A DNA stretch of 35,455 bases, taken from positions 1 to 35,455 of the forward strand of contig CALGLR010000085.1 of assembly GCA_937959395.1 (NCBI GenBank), read 5' to 3'. The translations under genes and the position numbers were made by a program. Below, piece after piece: positions 9,610-18,883 of this stretch. The DNA is from an uncultured Flavobacteriaceae bacterium. GTDB taxonomy: Bacteria > Bacteroidota > Bacteroidia > Flavobacteriales > Flavobacteriaceae. The first letter of the stretch is position 1. Each line of letters begins with the position of its first letter. The notes beneath the pieces are model-generated. The model saw only the letters and a list, made by a program, of their open reading frames with translations, ran no database searches and was not told where the DNA came from.

Positions 9610-10807
9610 GATTTAAATTTAAAATAATAGTGAATATAGATTTCGATTTAGACGTGTCGCTATATGTTTTAATTTTAATCGTATCAATCCATTTTTTTGT
9701 TTCTAGAGTGGCAATCCATTCAGAAAACACTTCACTTGAAGTCGATTCTCCAGAAACGATGATAATACCTTCGTTATAATTTACAGGTTGATCTTCTTTT
9801 ACTCGTTTTAAAAGCGGCTGAAAGTGAAGCTCAGTAAGTAATAAGGTGTTAGGTAAACTTTTTACAATGTCATTAGTATAATAAGAACTTTTAGAAGTAT
9901 TACTCTTTAGCATATCATCAACCAATTTCTTGGTGGTATTTACTTCATCATTCAATTTTAAAATAGTCGCCTTATTAGTTTCATTAACTTGAGACGTTTG
10001 CTGTAATGTTTTTACTCTATCAAAGTAATGATTAAAAAAAAGAAAATTGAGAAGTAAAAGACCTAATATGAACAGTAAGCTAAATTTAAAAAATTGGTTA
10101 AAAAATCGAGATTGTTTATAATCCTTATCTAATGTTTGTTTTAAATCTTTAAAATTGGTTTGCGAAGTGTTTGTTTTTAGTATGGGGTGTAATGCCCCAG
10201 CAAGCGATAACACCATTTTATTTGTAACCTCTAAACCATTTACATCATAATTAGATATCGTCTCATTAATGCTTTTATCAATACTCGATATAAGCTGTTG
10301 TTCAGAAACAATTGTAGCATTAGAAGTTAAAATTGTTGTATTTGAAATGAATTCTGAAATTCCAGAAATACAGGTATTACCTAAAGAAAAATTTAAAATT
10401 TTGATCTGTTGTTTAGAATAAGCTTTTATAATAGTATCAATCTGATCTTTCCTACAAATAGAAATGAAATTTGTTTTACCCTGAGATAAGACTTCATAGT
10501 AAAATTGATTGAGATCTATATTTGGGAACACCTTATAAACCAGTTTTAAAGGATCTTTAATTTCACTTGTAATAGACTTACTAAGCACATGGTCATTATT
10601 TATAATTAAGACCGCATGTTGATTTTTTGGAAGCGATTTAGTCGCCTCTTCAATACTATTAGTTTCATAAGAGCGTTCTATCTCAATCTTATTTTTACCT
10701 TTTTTCAAAAGACACGTAATAATCGTGTCTTTACCATTTACAATAGTATGTTCAATACCACAGAAATGATTTCCAAATTGAAGATATGATACTACGCGCT
10801 CTAACAT
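9602..10807 (-). CDS. PilM-PilN-like fusion (GspL-type) inner-membrane platform protein
   Basis: 401 residues. Residues 1-220 have no signal and look like a degenerate actin-like (PilM/GspL cytoplasmic) domain. A single membrane helix follows at about 241-258 (KFSLLFILGLLLLNFLFFNH), then a coiled coil and a C-terminal PilN-like periplasmic domain (LPNTLLLTELHFQP ... IIIVSGESTS ... WIDTIKIKTY). This order, actin-like domain, membrane helix, ferredoxin-like domain, is that of GspL, and equals PilM plus PilN fused. The gene starts at the stop of the secretin gene and overlaps the PilO-like gene. The actin-like domain call is weaker than the PilN part. Confidence 0.7.
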   Translation of the reverse strand: MLERVVSYLQFGNHFCGIEHTIVNGKDTIITCLLKKGKNKIEIERSYETNSIEEATKSLPKNQHAVLIINNDHVLSKSITSEIKDPLKLVYKVFPNIDLNQFYYEVLSQGKTNFISICRKDQIDTIIKAYSKQQIKILNFSLGNTCISGISEFISNTTILTSNATIVSEQQLISSIDKSINETISNYDVNGLEVTNKMVLSLAGALHPILKTNTSQTNFKDLKQTLDKDYKQSRFFNQFFKFSLLFILGLLLLNFLFFNHYFDRVKTLQQTSQVNETNKATILKLNDEVNTTKKLVDDMLKSNTSKSSYYTNDIVKSLPNTLLLTELHFQPLLKRVKEDQPVNYNEGIIIVSGESTSSEVFSEWIATLETKKWIDTIKIKTYSDTSKSKSIFTIILNLNHD

Positions 10808-13026
10808 TAATAGATCACCGTTGGTTTAATTAAAACAGACAATTTTGATTTTTTTGCTTCTCGTCTTCTTTTACTAAACAAGTATTTAATAATAGGAATT
10901 CGTGCTAAAAAGGGCACTCCAGTACCAGAGTTACTTTTCATATTTTCTTCTAGCCCTCCTAAAATAGCAATGTCTTGGTCTTGCATTCTTATAATAGAAG
11001 TGAAATTACGAGAACTAATGTCTGGCGGAGCTTCTTCAGAAATTCGATCTCCAAAACTGGATTGAATGACGTTTATATCTAATAATACTTGTCCGTTTCC
11101 AGAAACTGAAGGTTTTATGGTTAAACCCAACTCGGCATCAATAGGGAAATAATTAGTAATCTCAGAACTTTGCGGGTTATCGGTTCCTATAACATTACGT
11201 TGTGTGACTGCATAATATGAAGTTTCACCGTTAGAGAAAGTGGCACGATGCCCATTTAAAGTCGCTAACTTAGGTGTAGAAAGGACTTTAAAATTACCAT
11301 TGCTTTCCATGGCCTTAATTCTGGCAAAAAAATTAGGAACTACTTTTCCTAAATTAAAGCCCCCAAAATCATTAAAACTGCCTATAATCTTATTTACAGT
11401 TTTAGCACCCAATGTTAAATCGGTATTAGGATAAATACTTCCTTTAGTATCTACTTCACCATCTCCTAAACCCCATTCTACACCAGTCTCAAGCGTATTA
11501 TTTCGGCTTATTTCAATAATCATTACTTCTATAAGTACTACAGGTATAGGTTTGTCTATTCGTTTAATAAAAGCTTTAAAACGTTCTATTTTAGAGCTTG
11601 GACCAGTGACATAAAAACTATTCAATTCAAAATCCATTTCTATATCTAAATCTTGAGTGAGCTCTTCAGGGACAATACTTAAAAGATCACTACTATTACC
11701 TGAACTGAAACTATTTCTATTTTGATTGCCAAAACCAGATCTTTGATTGTTTCTATTATTAAACTGTCCTGAATTGTTATTTATACCACTATTTTGATTT
11801 GAATTAATTCCTGTATTAAAATTATTAAACGTCCCATTAGTATTGGAACCTATGTTATTACTTGGTCGTCTATTTCCAGCACCAGAAGGATCTGATAATA
11901 ATTCGATAGAGCGAAATTGTAACGCCACCACTTCTACATTTCGAACACTTAATTGACTTTCTGTACCAAAATAATAGATGTTACCTTCTTTCTTAAAGGT
12001 GAAATTTTTAGGAGTTTGAGAGCTTGTATTTCGATTCTGGTTTTGTTGGTTCTGTGAGGTGTTTTGACCAACAGTACTTCCAGAGTTCGAAATACTAGTG
12101 CTTGTTTGAGATTCAAATAATTTAGTTAATAACGTATCAAAAGTAATCGATTTTGCTTTAAATGAAGCGGTACCAGCAGCGTCCAATGGTGTCGCAGTAA
12201 ACACATCAATTTTAAGAGCATTAACAATATCGTTTATAACATCGGCAATTGGTGTATTTTGAAAATCGACTTCCAATAATTTATCTGTTTCATTTATCAC
12301 TTTGAAAAAGAAATTAGATTGGCGACGCCTAACAGGTCTTTGTGAACTTTGTGTGCTGTTAGGATCTGCAGTTGCTGGCGATGTGTTACCTTCAAACAAA
12401 TAAAAGCCTTCTTTCGATTTTTCGACATATAAATTATTAGCAAAGGCTAAATTATTCATCGCAGAATCAAATGGCATGTCTTGGATGTAGGCCGTTAAGG
12501 GTAAGTTTCCTAAAGCAGGAGAAAACACTAAGTTTTTTCCTGTTTTATTCATAATAATTTTGAATACATCGTATAATGCATCTCCTTTGGCATCAATAGA
12601 AATTGTATTATTTCCAGAACTAAAAGCAATAGGAATGATACGTTTTTCTGGTTCTTCTATTGGTTTTTGGTACTTCTTAACCGATAGGATATTCCCTGTG
12701 AAATCGATAGTTAATTGATATTCTTTACATAAAAATACTAGTAAATCTGAAACAGTAGCATTCGTGAAATTGTTTTTTACAGGCTGGTTTAAGTCTGTTG
12801 AAACATTAATATTTACTTTATGTAATTCTGAAATGGCTAATAAAAAATTAGCCAATGTAATGTCTTGAACCTGAATGTCTGTTTTTATGTTTTCGGTTAA
12901 ACCAGGAGTAGAAACCGATAGTAATTCTAATTTTGATTTTATAGTATTAATTCGCTGTTCTTCATTTTGAGAAAACCCAAAAATCGAAATCATACAGATT
13001 AATAGAACTAATATTTTTCGCATCAT
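10807..13026 (-). CDS. Secretin (GspD/PilQ family outer-membrane channel)
   Basis: About 739 residues from the ATG at 13026; a longer reading from 13065 would overlap the ATPase gene and hide the signal peptide MMRKILVLLICMISIFGFSQ. After N0/STN-like domains (LANFLLAISELHKVNINVST) and an Asn/Gly-rich linker there is a complete secretin domain: VVLIEVMIIEISRNNTLETG, FKVLSTPKLATLNGHRA, AELGLTIKPSVSGNGQ, and the C-terminal GVPFLARIPIIKYLF with LSVLIKPTVIY. It forms the outer-membrane gate for the pseudopilus system. The Asn-rich stretch is an insertion of low complexity. Gene order places it between the ATPase and the PilM/N-like protein, as in T4P and T2SS clusters. Confidence 0.93.
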   Translation of the reverse strand: MMRKILVLLICMISIFGFSQNEEQRINTIKSKLELLSVSTPGLTENIKTDIQVQDITLANFLLAISELHKVNINVSTDLNQPVKNNFTNATVSDLLVFLCKEYQLTIDFTGNILSVKKYQKPIEEPEKRIIPIAFSSGNNTISIDAKGDALYDVFKIIMNKTGKNLVFSPALGNLPLTAYIQDMPFDSAMNNLAFANNLYVEKSKEGFYLFEGNTSPATADPNSTQSSQRPVRRRQSNFFFKVINETDKLLEVDFQNTPIADVINDIVNALKIDVFTATPLDAAGTASFKAKSITFDTLLTKLFESQTSTSISNSGSTVGQNTSQNQQNQNRNTSSQTPKNFTFKKEGNIYYFGTESQLSVRNVEVVALQFRSIELLSDPSGAGNRRPSNNIGSNTNGTFNNFNTGINSNQNSGINNNSGQFNNRNNQRSGFGNQNRNSFSSGNSSDLLSIVPEELTQDLDIEMDFELNSFYVTGPSSKIERFKAFIKRIDKPIPVVLIEVMIIEISRNNTLETGVEWGLGDGEVDTKGSIYPNTDLTLGAKTVNKIIGSFNDFGGFNLGKVVPNFFARIKAMESNGNFKVLSTPKLATLNGHRATFSNGETSYYAVTQRNVIGTDNPQSSEITNYFPIDAELGLTIKPSVSGNGQVLLDINVIQSSFGDRISEEAPPDISSRNFTSIIRMQDQDIAILGGLEENMKSNSGTGVPFLARIPIIKYLFSKRRREAKKSKLSVLIKPTVIY

Positions 13027-13036
13027 AATGTCGTTT

Positions 13037-14467
13037 TTAAACGGCCAAAAGGGCATAAATTTCATCTACCGATGTGGTACCTGTTTTCACCAAATTTATG
13101 GCGTTATCTTTCAGTGTTTTTATAGTATTAGATTTGATATAATCATCAATTTCTAATTCATTATTTTTAATATGTTTAACTAATTTTTTGGTAATGGGTA
13201 TAATTTCGTAAATCGCTTTCCGATCTCTATAGCCAGTATGATGGCAATGGCTGCAGCCTACCGCAACAAAATGTTTTTCAAGATCACTAGGGATTTCAAA
13301 GTGCTCAGGAAAAATACTTGGTGAAATTAAGCTTTCTTTTTTACAATGCTCACATAGTTTTCTTACTAAGCGTTGCGCAACACTTACATTAAGAGTACTT
13401 GCTATTAAAAAAGGAGGGATGTCCATATCTATTAAACGAGATATAGTCGCCCAAGCCGAATTGGTATGTATTGTAGATAACACTAAATGTCCTGTTAAGG
13501 CTGCTCTTATAGCCATATTCGCCGTTTTAGCATCTCGTATTTCACCAACCATTATTACATCTGGGTCTTGACGCAAAAATGTACGTAATGTACTCGCAAA
13601 GTCTAAACCAATATTTTCTTTTAATTGAACTTGATTAATCCCTTCTAAAGTATATTCAATGGGATCTTCGATTGTTAATATATTGGTTTCATCATCATTT
13701 AATAATTTAAGTGTGGCATATAAAGTAGTTGTTTTTCCAGATCCAGTAGGACCAGAGATTAATACAATACCATTAGGTTTCTTTATTGTTTCTTTATAAG
13801 TTTTAAGTTCTTGCTCGGTAAACCCTAGATCGTCTAATACAATATGATTGGCATCTTTACTTAGAATACGCAATACTAATTTTTCACCATGTAATGTAGG
13901 TAAAGAGGAAACACGAATATCAAATTCATCATGAGCCGTTTTTATAGTAATTCTTCCATCTTGGGGTAAACGTTTTTCAGAAATATCTAAAGCTGCTTTT
14001 ATCTTTAATTTATTTAAAATTACAGGATATTCTTGTAGTGAAATAATATATTGTTCTTTTAGTTTTCCATCTAAGCGAAAACGAACACGACAGCGCTCTT
14101 CGTATATTTCAAAATGAATATCACTGCTCCCAATATCCTTAGCATTTAATAATATTTTTTCTAAAAAATCTGTACTAAAGTGTAAATCTTCAACAGCTGT
14201 ATTTGCTCGCTTTCTAAAATTTGTAGATAAATATTTAGAAATAGATGCTTTAGAATCTTCAATTAAATGAACTGTTTTACCTAAAACGATTTCTAATTCT
14301 TGTTTTAAATCGTCTGAAACGGTTTCGGTTTTGAATGTAATACTATTATTAGAATTCTTTACTGGAATTATTTTATAATGAAAGGCTTGCTCGCTACTTA
14401 TTAGCTGCATTAAATCTGTTGATATGTCAAATTGTTCTTTCAAGTGTTTATATTTATTGTTTTTCAA
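13037..14467 (-). CDS. GspE/PilB-type assembly ATPase
   Basis: 476 residues. The core is intact: Walker A GPTGSGKTT near residues 238-247, an Asp-box/Walker B DPDVIMVGEIRDAKTANM near 300, a His box (STIHTNSAWATISRLIDM) and a tetracysteine zinc motif, CEHC near 374 and CSHC near 407. It powers pseudopilin extraction from the inner membrane. The N-terminal domain before the core is short compared with PilB. Reading upstream hits a stop at 14471-14473, so the start is either TTG at 14467 or the ATG at residue 19 (14413); I favour the TTG. The secretin start lies 10 bases beyond its stop. Confidence 0.93.
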   Translation of the reverse strand: MKNNKYKHLKEQFDISTDLMQLISSEQAFHYKIIPVKNSNNSITFKTETVSDDLKQELEIVLGKTVHLIEDSKASISKYLSTNFRKRANTAVEDLHFSTDFLEKILLNAKDIGSSDIHFEIYEERCRVRFRLDGKLKEQYIISLQEYPVILNKLKIKAALDISEKRLPQDGRITIKTAHDEFDIRVSSLPTLHGEKLVLRILSKDANHIVLDDLGFTEQELKTYKETIKKPNGIVLISGPTGSGKTTTLYATLKLLNDDETNILTIEDPIEYTLEGINQVQLKENIGLDFASTLRTFLRQDPDVIMVGEIRDAKTANMAIRAALTGHLVLSTIHTNSAWATISRLIDMDIPPFLIASTLNVSVAQRLVRKLCEHCKKESLISPSIFPEHFEIPSDLEKHFVAVGCSHCHHTGYRDRKAIYEIIPITKKLVKHIKNNELEIDDYIKSNTIKTLKDNAINLVKTGTTSVDEIYALLAV

Positions 14468-14539
14468 AGGTCACATGCTGTTCGCTATTAATCATTTCTT
14501 CTGGGAATAAAATTTTTCACATGCTCGTTTCAAAATAAA

Positions 14540-15019
14540 TTAAATAGTATACAACGCGTTAATTATACCACTCCAGTAACTTAAATAGGCTATTGCAAAA
14601 AACAAACTCATATAACCAGCTAACGGCACTGTTTTAATAGTTGAGTTTCTTTTTAGAATAAAATGTAGCATTAGCGAAAATATAAGTGCACTTATAAATA
14701 GTATTAGAAAAGATACAGAAGAAAAAGTAAATGACAAAGCGATAAATAACAATACATCTCCTAAACCAAAGGTATCGCTAAATTTCATTTTTAATTTATA
14801 CTTTGAATATAATAAGATAATCAATAATAAAATACATACAAAAGTGATATTTATGAAAGTCGTTAGAAAAAATAGCTCGGGAAGCACCTTGCAATAATGC
14901 AATACCCCAGACAGTAGAGCAACTAATGGGAAAAAGAACCAATACACTTTACATTCTTTTACATCTTGATAAAAAATTGAAAGTAGTGTAGACATTAGGG
15001 CTATTTTAAAAAAAAACAC
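14540..15019 (-). CDS. Minimal A24 prepilin peptidase (no methyltransferase domain)
   Basis: 159 residues, very hydrophobic, with about five membrane helices. The two catalytic aspartates of the A24 family are visible: D19 in FYQDVKE, and D88 in the GxGD motif GLGDVLLF. It cleaves the leader peptides of the pseudopilins encoded nearby. The N-terminal methyltransferase-type domain with cysteines found in full-length PilD/GspO is absent, so this is the short catalytic form. The start is GTG at 15019; the ATG at 14995 would remove half of the first helix. It follows the major pseudopilin gene after 5 bases. Confidence 0.82.
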   Translation of the reverse strand: MFFFKIALMSTLLSIFYQDVKECKVYWFFFPLVALLSGVLHYCKVLPELFFLTTFINITFVCILLLIILLYSKYKLKMKFSDTFGLGDVLLFIALSFTFSSVSFLILFISALIFSLMLHFILKRNSTIKTVPLAGYMSLFFAIAYLSYWSGIINALYTI

Positions 15020-15024
15020 TTGTA

Positions 15025-15429
15025 TTAATCTTTAATTGTTTGCTTGGGAGATCCTTTTTCATCAATTTCCCAGACATTAAATATACCATCCCCATCAAAA
15101 TCGGTTATGGCAGTTGCTCTTGCTTTGAAACTATTATTTGTTGCATTTATAATTTCGTAAACATAATTTGCCTTCCCATCTTCTTTAACAGTAATAGGGG
15201 CTTCAAAATCGATATCATTAAAATTCATGGAATACTTTGAATACATATAACGATATGTAGTCTGGGAGTTGTGAATGTGCGTTAATTGTGTTTGGGCTTC
15301 AATACTTCTTGTTTTACTTATAAGTGGCATTAAATTGGGTAAAGCTAATAAGAGTAATATTCCAATGATTACTAATACAATTAATATCTCTTGAAGGTTA
15401 TAAGCGTTAAGTTTCTTATTAAGTTTCAT
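15025..15429 (-). CDS. Major pseudopilin (GspG/PilA-like)
   Basis: About 134 residues from the ATG at 15429; an ATG at 15471 adds 14 residues that would lengthen the leader unnaturally. A short basic leader ends in KKLNA, followed by YNLQEILIVLVIIGILLLLA. The position-5 glutamate and 20-residue hydrophobic helix are standard for class III signal peptides. The C-terminal part has a DFDGDGIFNVWEID stretch, resembling the calcium-binding end of GspG-type pseudopilins. It heads the minus-strand operon with peptidase, ATPase, secretin and platform genes behind it, so it is the likely main subunit. Confidence 0.88.
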   Translation of the reverse strand: MKLNKKLNAYNLQEILIVLVIIGILLLLALPNLMPLISKTRSIEAQTQLTHIHNSQTTYRYMYSKYSMNFNDIDFEAPITVKEDGKANYVYEIINATNNSFKARATAITDFDGDGIFNVWEIDEKGSPKQTIKD

Positions 15430-15757
15430 GTGTTGGCGTTGATTTTTTAATCTGTCACATGTAACATCCATATCATTATTTTATATAGTAAACTATTAAG
15501 TATGGATATTTCATTTCATTCAGGTTAGGGATGTAAATATATAAGATATTTTGTTAACAGGATTAATCAAGGTTATTTTTATCACCTAGTCTAAAAGCCA
15601 ATTGTATTTTACTTGCATACAATAAATTTAAAAATAGACTTAAAATTATTTTATTAAATACAAATAATAATTTTAAATTATTACCTTTCATCTAAAACTA
15701 GGGTGAAATCATATGAGGTTAAACTCAAATAATTATATTTACAAAAAAACGACGTAC
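15430..15757. promoter_or_regulatory. Divergent promoter region of the secretion divergon
   Basis: This noncoding region separates the two arms of the secretion gene cluster, so promoters for both directions must lie here. It is very AT-rich, with poly-A/T runs around 15625-15680. I could not identify a convincing Bacteroidota TTG/TAnnTTTG pair, so no individual promoter is placed. Confidence 0.5.
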
Positions 15758-16486
15758 ATGTTTAAGTGCATACAAATTTTAGTATTAATCTTGTCTTTAG
15801 CTTCTTGTAAATCTATAGCGAATCATAGTAGTTACCAACAAATGACAACACAAGATGTTGCTTTAGGGAGTATAGGGATAAATAATAATTTTATTTTTAA
15901 ACAAGGTTATGATAATTCAGGACTTCCTAGTTATAAAGAGGAGATAAAAGTATCTCTTACTGCTTTACCACATAACAGTGGGACCTATAAAGCATTTAAT
16001 AGAGCTAGCTTGTCACAAAAAGCGAATTTTAAAGTGAATTATATCGATTCTCTAGAAAATAAACCAAAATATATTGATATTTCTATTGCTGATACTGTTT
16101 TACTAATAGAGAGCTTAAACGATCCTTCTAACACGGCAATTAAAAATTATTTAAGCACGCAAAAAGAAGCAAAAGTGGTGACTAGTATTGCATTAGCATT
16201 ACCGGTGCCTTTAATGAATAGCATTAGTGAAGGCGACGAGTATTTCTTATCTGAATATGGAAAAAAATCATATGCATTAACGGTCTACAAAAATAAAACA
16301 CTATTAAATACCATTCCTTTTAATAATGGAGTCGTTTTTGCTTATGATGTTTCAAGTTGTTGTTGGCAAGAAAACAATAAACACCAAGTTGCTATTGTTG
16401 ATTTGGTAGATACATTAGATTGTCCATACAAGACTTATGGTTCTGCTAAACGCGCAAAGAATAAAATTAATTATTTTAAATTTTAA
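15758..16486 (+). CDS. Lipoprotein of unknown fold at the head of the plus-strand secretion arm
   Basis: About 242 residues from the ATG at 15758; an upstream ATG at 15713 is possible but puts 15 polar residues ahead of the signal peptide. The signal MFKCIQILVLILSLASC is a classic lipobox with the lipidated Cys at SLASCKS. The remainder is beta-rich with a paired Cys (SSCCW). No family recognised. As first gene of an arm that continues with GspC/PilP- and pseudopilin-like genes, it may be an outer-membrane pilotin or accessory protein; this is contextual only. Confidence 0.75.
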   Translation: MFKCIQILVLILSLASCKSIANHSSYQQMTTQDVALGSIGINNNFIFKQGYDNSGLPSYKEEIKVSLTALPHNSGTYKAFNRASLSQKANFKVNYIDSLENKPKYIDISIADTVLLIESLNDPSNTAIKNYLSTQKEAKVVTSIALALPVPLMNSISEGDEYFLSEYGKKSYALTVYKNKTLLNTIPFNNGVVFAYDVSSCCWQENNKHQVAIVDLVDTLDCPYKTYGSAKRAKNKINYFKF

Positions 16487-16490
16487 AATA

Positions 16491-16850
16491 ATGAGAAAGC
16501 TTACAATAATCCTGTTTATTTTATGTGGTTTTTTTGCTTGTGATGAAGTCGTTGGAGTAGACGATATTTCTAATGATAACATTGTTATACTTGCCCCAGC
16601 TAATGGAGTTACTCTTACTAATTCAACGATAAATTTTACGTGGGAAATTCTCGAAGAAGCTGATTCCTATAAAATACAAATAGCAGCGCCTACTTTTGAA
16701 GAAGCGCAGCAAATTATACTAGACTCTTTAATTACTGTTAACAGTTATAGTAAAATATTAGAAAATGGAGGCTATGAATGGCGTGTAAAGGCTGTTAATT
16801 CTGAATTCGAAACTACTTACACCACATCAATCTTTACCGTTGAAGAATAA
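16491..16850 (+). CDS. Small lipoprotein with fibronectin III-like domain
   Basis: 119 residues from the ATG at 16491, 4 bases after the previous stop. Signal MRKLTIILFILCGFFACDE shows a lipobox (FFAC). The mature part has ILAPANGVTLTNSTINFTW, EADSYKIQIAAPTF and GGYEWRVKAVNSEFETTY, the strand pattern of fibronectin III-like domains common in Bacteroidota lipoproteins. Probably a periplasmic-face outer-membrane lipoprotein linked to the secretion machine; the function is unknown. Confidence 0.78.
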   Translation: MRKLTIILFILCGFFACDEVVGVDDISNDNIVILAPANGVTLTNSTINFTWEILEEADSYKIQIAAPTFEEAQQIILDSLITVNSYSKILENGGYEWRVKAVNSEFETTYTTSIFTVEE

Positions 16851-17301
16851 AACAAAAACATATCTATTGATTGCTGTTGTTCTTCTTGTATGGGGAATTA
16901 TAGGTTATAAAATTATTTCTGCAATGAACCCTAACGTTCCTAAAATTCAAGAACAAGAATTTAGTGTGAATTTCAATCCTAAAACAACTATAGAATTAGA
17001 TACATTCTCTGTTCAAACAGTAAAAAGAGATCCTTTTTTAGGGACTTTACAGTCTAATAAAAATAGAACTAAAAAAGGGAATGCTAAACCTGATTTTAAA
17101 TGGCCTATAATTACCTACCAAGGCGTTGTAGAAGACAAAAATTCGAATAGTGGACAAATATTTATAGTAAGCGTTAATGGAAAGCAAAGTTTATTAAAGC
17201 GTGGTAAGTCTTTTAGTGATGTTTTTATTGTTAAAGGAAATAAAAAAGAATTGATTGTTAGATATAAAGGAAAACTTAAAACCATTTCTTTAAAAAAATG
17301 A
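16840..17301 (+). CDS. GspC/PilP-like periplasmic connector
   Basis: 153 residues. The only start that keeps the membrane helix is TTG at 16840, overlapping the previous gene by 11 bases; the next Met lies beyond the helix. There is one N-terminal membrane segment (about residues 8-27), then a linker with VKRDPFLGTL, and a beta-rich C-terminal domain (YQGVVEDKN ... GQIFIVSVNGKQSLLKRGKS). The RDPF motif and domain order are those of GspC HR and PilP domains, which link the inner-membrane platform to the secretin. Strongly supported by the neighbouring genes. Confidence 0.72.
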   Translation: MKNKTKTYLLIAVVLLVWGIIGYKIISAMNPNVPKIQEQEFSVNFNPKTTIELDTFSVQTVKRDPFLGTLQSNKNRTKKGNAKPDFKWPIITYQGVVEDKNSNSGQIFIVSVNGKQSLLKRGKSFSDVFIVKGNKKELIVRYKGKLKTISLKK

Positions 17302-18563
17302 TTTTCAAAAAGTTAAAAGGAGGCGCTTTACAACTTACATTGTTTATAATCGTTGTTATCGCATTACTTTTAGCCGCCTTTGTATTAGTTATTAATATAC
17401 ATGACCGTTTTGAATCTCAAAATCAATTGATTAAAAAAACCATAGAAAACAGTAATCAAGGTGTTTCGTATGCAATTAATAACGACTTCAAAACAATTTT
17501 AATTGAAGATAAAGAGAACGATTTTACCAAAACAAAACTATCTAAAGATAATTGGGGTGTTTTTGAAAAAGTAGTTTCTACAAGTACTATAAAAACTAAT
17601 CGCATTAATAAAATTGCTTTGCTAGGCGCGAAACAGTCAGATTTTAAACGAATTGCCCTATATATTGAAGAGAATAATAAACCACTTGTTGTGGTTGGGA
17701 ATACAGAAATAAAAGGATTAACCTATTTGCCTAAACGAGGGGTTAAAGCAGGAACTATTGCAGGGCAATCTTATTATGGTTCGCAACTTATTTATGGTCT
17801 CACCTCGCAAAGTTCTAATTTGCCAGAGTTAAATTCTAATAACTTAGAGTATCTAAAACAGCTTAAAAAAATAGGTTCAGAGATACCTCAAAAAGATTTT
17901 TTGTCTACTAATAACGGAGGGCAATATAAAAACTCCTTCCTAGAACCTACTAAATTCATTTTATCAAATTCAGATATTAATTTATCTGCAATTGAGTTAA
18001 TAGGAAATATCATTGTAAAATCTAAAACAAAGATTTATGTTGAGCCAAACGCTAAATTGAAAGACGTCCTATTAGTTGCACCAGAAATTATTATTAAAAG
18101 TAATTTAAAAGGGGTGTTTCAGAGCATAGCCTCAAAAAAAATTACGGTAGGAAATAATGTTACACTTAATTATCCTTCGGCATTAGTTTTAATTAATGAA
18201 GAACAAACAACGATGAATACAAACTCATCACTGCAAGAACCTATAATTGTTATAAATGATAATAGTAGTTTAAGTGGAAGTATTATTTCTATTACTCCAA
18301 AAAGAGTAAGTAATTTTAAACCTCAAATTCTTATAAAGAGTAAAGCAATAATTACGGGAGAGGTGTATTGTAATCAAAATATTGAATTATTAGGAACCAT
18401 TAAAGGCAGTGTTTTTACTGCCAATTTTATAGCAAATCAATCAGGGTCGATATATCAAAACCATTTATACAATTCTAAAATTAATAGAGATGCTCTAAAT
18501 GAAAATTATTCAGGATTATTATTTAAAAACCCTAAAAAAAGTATTGCTAAATGGTTGTACTAA
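17298..18563 (+). CDS. Large prepilin-like protein with beta-rich body (PilX/minor-pilin-like)
   Basis: 421 residues, overlapping the previous gene by 4 bases. The N-terminus KKLKGGALQLTLFIIVVIAL looks like a prepilin leader cut after Gly, followed by one hydrophobic helix. The +5 residue is not Glu, as in PilX/GspK-type minor pilins. The body is long and Ile/Val/Asn-rich with strand-turn repeats (KTKIYVEPNAKLKDVLLVAP, LIKSKAIITGEVYCNQNIEL) reminiscent of a right-handed beta-helix. It may cap the pseudopilus tip, as GspK does. Family call uncertain. Confidence 0.62.
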   Translation: MIFKKLKGGALQLTLFIIVVIALLLAAFVLVINIHDRFESQNQLIKKTIENSNQGVSYAINNDFKTILIEDKENDFTKTKLSKDNWGVFEKVVSTSTIKTNRINKIALLGAKQSDFKRIALYIEENNKPLVVVGNTEIKGLTYLPKRGVKAGTIAGQSYYGSQLIYGLTSQSSNLPELNSNNLEYLKQLKKIGSEIPQKDFLSTNNGGQYKNSFLEPTKFILSNSDINLSAIELIGNIIVKSKTKIYVEPNAKLKDVLLVAPEIIIKSNLKGVFQSIASKKITVGNNVTLNYPSALVLINEEQTTMNTNSSLQEPIIVINDNSSLSGSIISITPKRVSNFKPQILIKSKAIITGEVYCNQNIELLGTIKGSVFTANFIANQSGSIYQNHLYNSKINRDALNENYSGLLFKNPKKSIAKWLY

Positions 18564-18883
18564 AAAAAATAAAAGGATCAACATTAATGGAGACTTTAGT
18601 GTCTTCCGTTTTAATCGTTATTATTTTTATGATTGCTAGTATGATTTTAAATAATTTATTTTCTAATAGTATTAAGAATAATACGAAAATCATTGAAACG
18701 AAACTTAATAAATTACAGTATCAATATTTAAAGGATAATATTGTATTACCTTATTCAGACAGTTATAAAAAATGGAATTTTTCAGTAGAGGTAATTAATG
18801 AAAATGGATTTAAACAAATAGAATTTGAAGCTTTTAATGCAGAAACCAATAAGCGACTAACAAAACTTATTAATGAAAAATAA
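18551..18883 (+). CDS. Minor pseudopilin
   Basis: 110 residues, starting 13 bases inside the previous gene. The leader ends KKIKG, followed by STLMETLVSSVLIVIIFMIA; position-5 Glu is present and the hydrophobic helix is complete. The globular part is short (about 75 residues). Likely a GspI/J-type minor pseudopilin. Confidence 0.75.
   Translation: MVVLKKIKGSTLMETLVSSVLIVIIFMIASMILNNLFSNSIKNNTKIIETKLNKLQYQYLKDNIVLPYSDSYKKWNFSVEVINENGFKQIEFEAFNAETNKRLTKLINEK

Noticed and set aside
14471-14525. Direct repeat TCACATGCT at 14471 and 14517 before the ATPase gene
   Set aside because: Nine bases, two copies only, no palindrome and no matching copy at the other operon starts.
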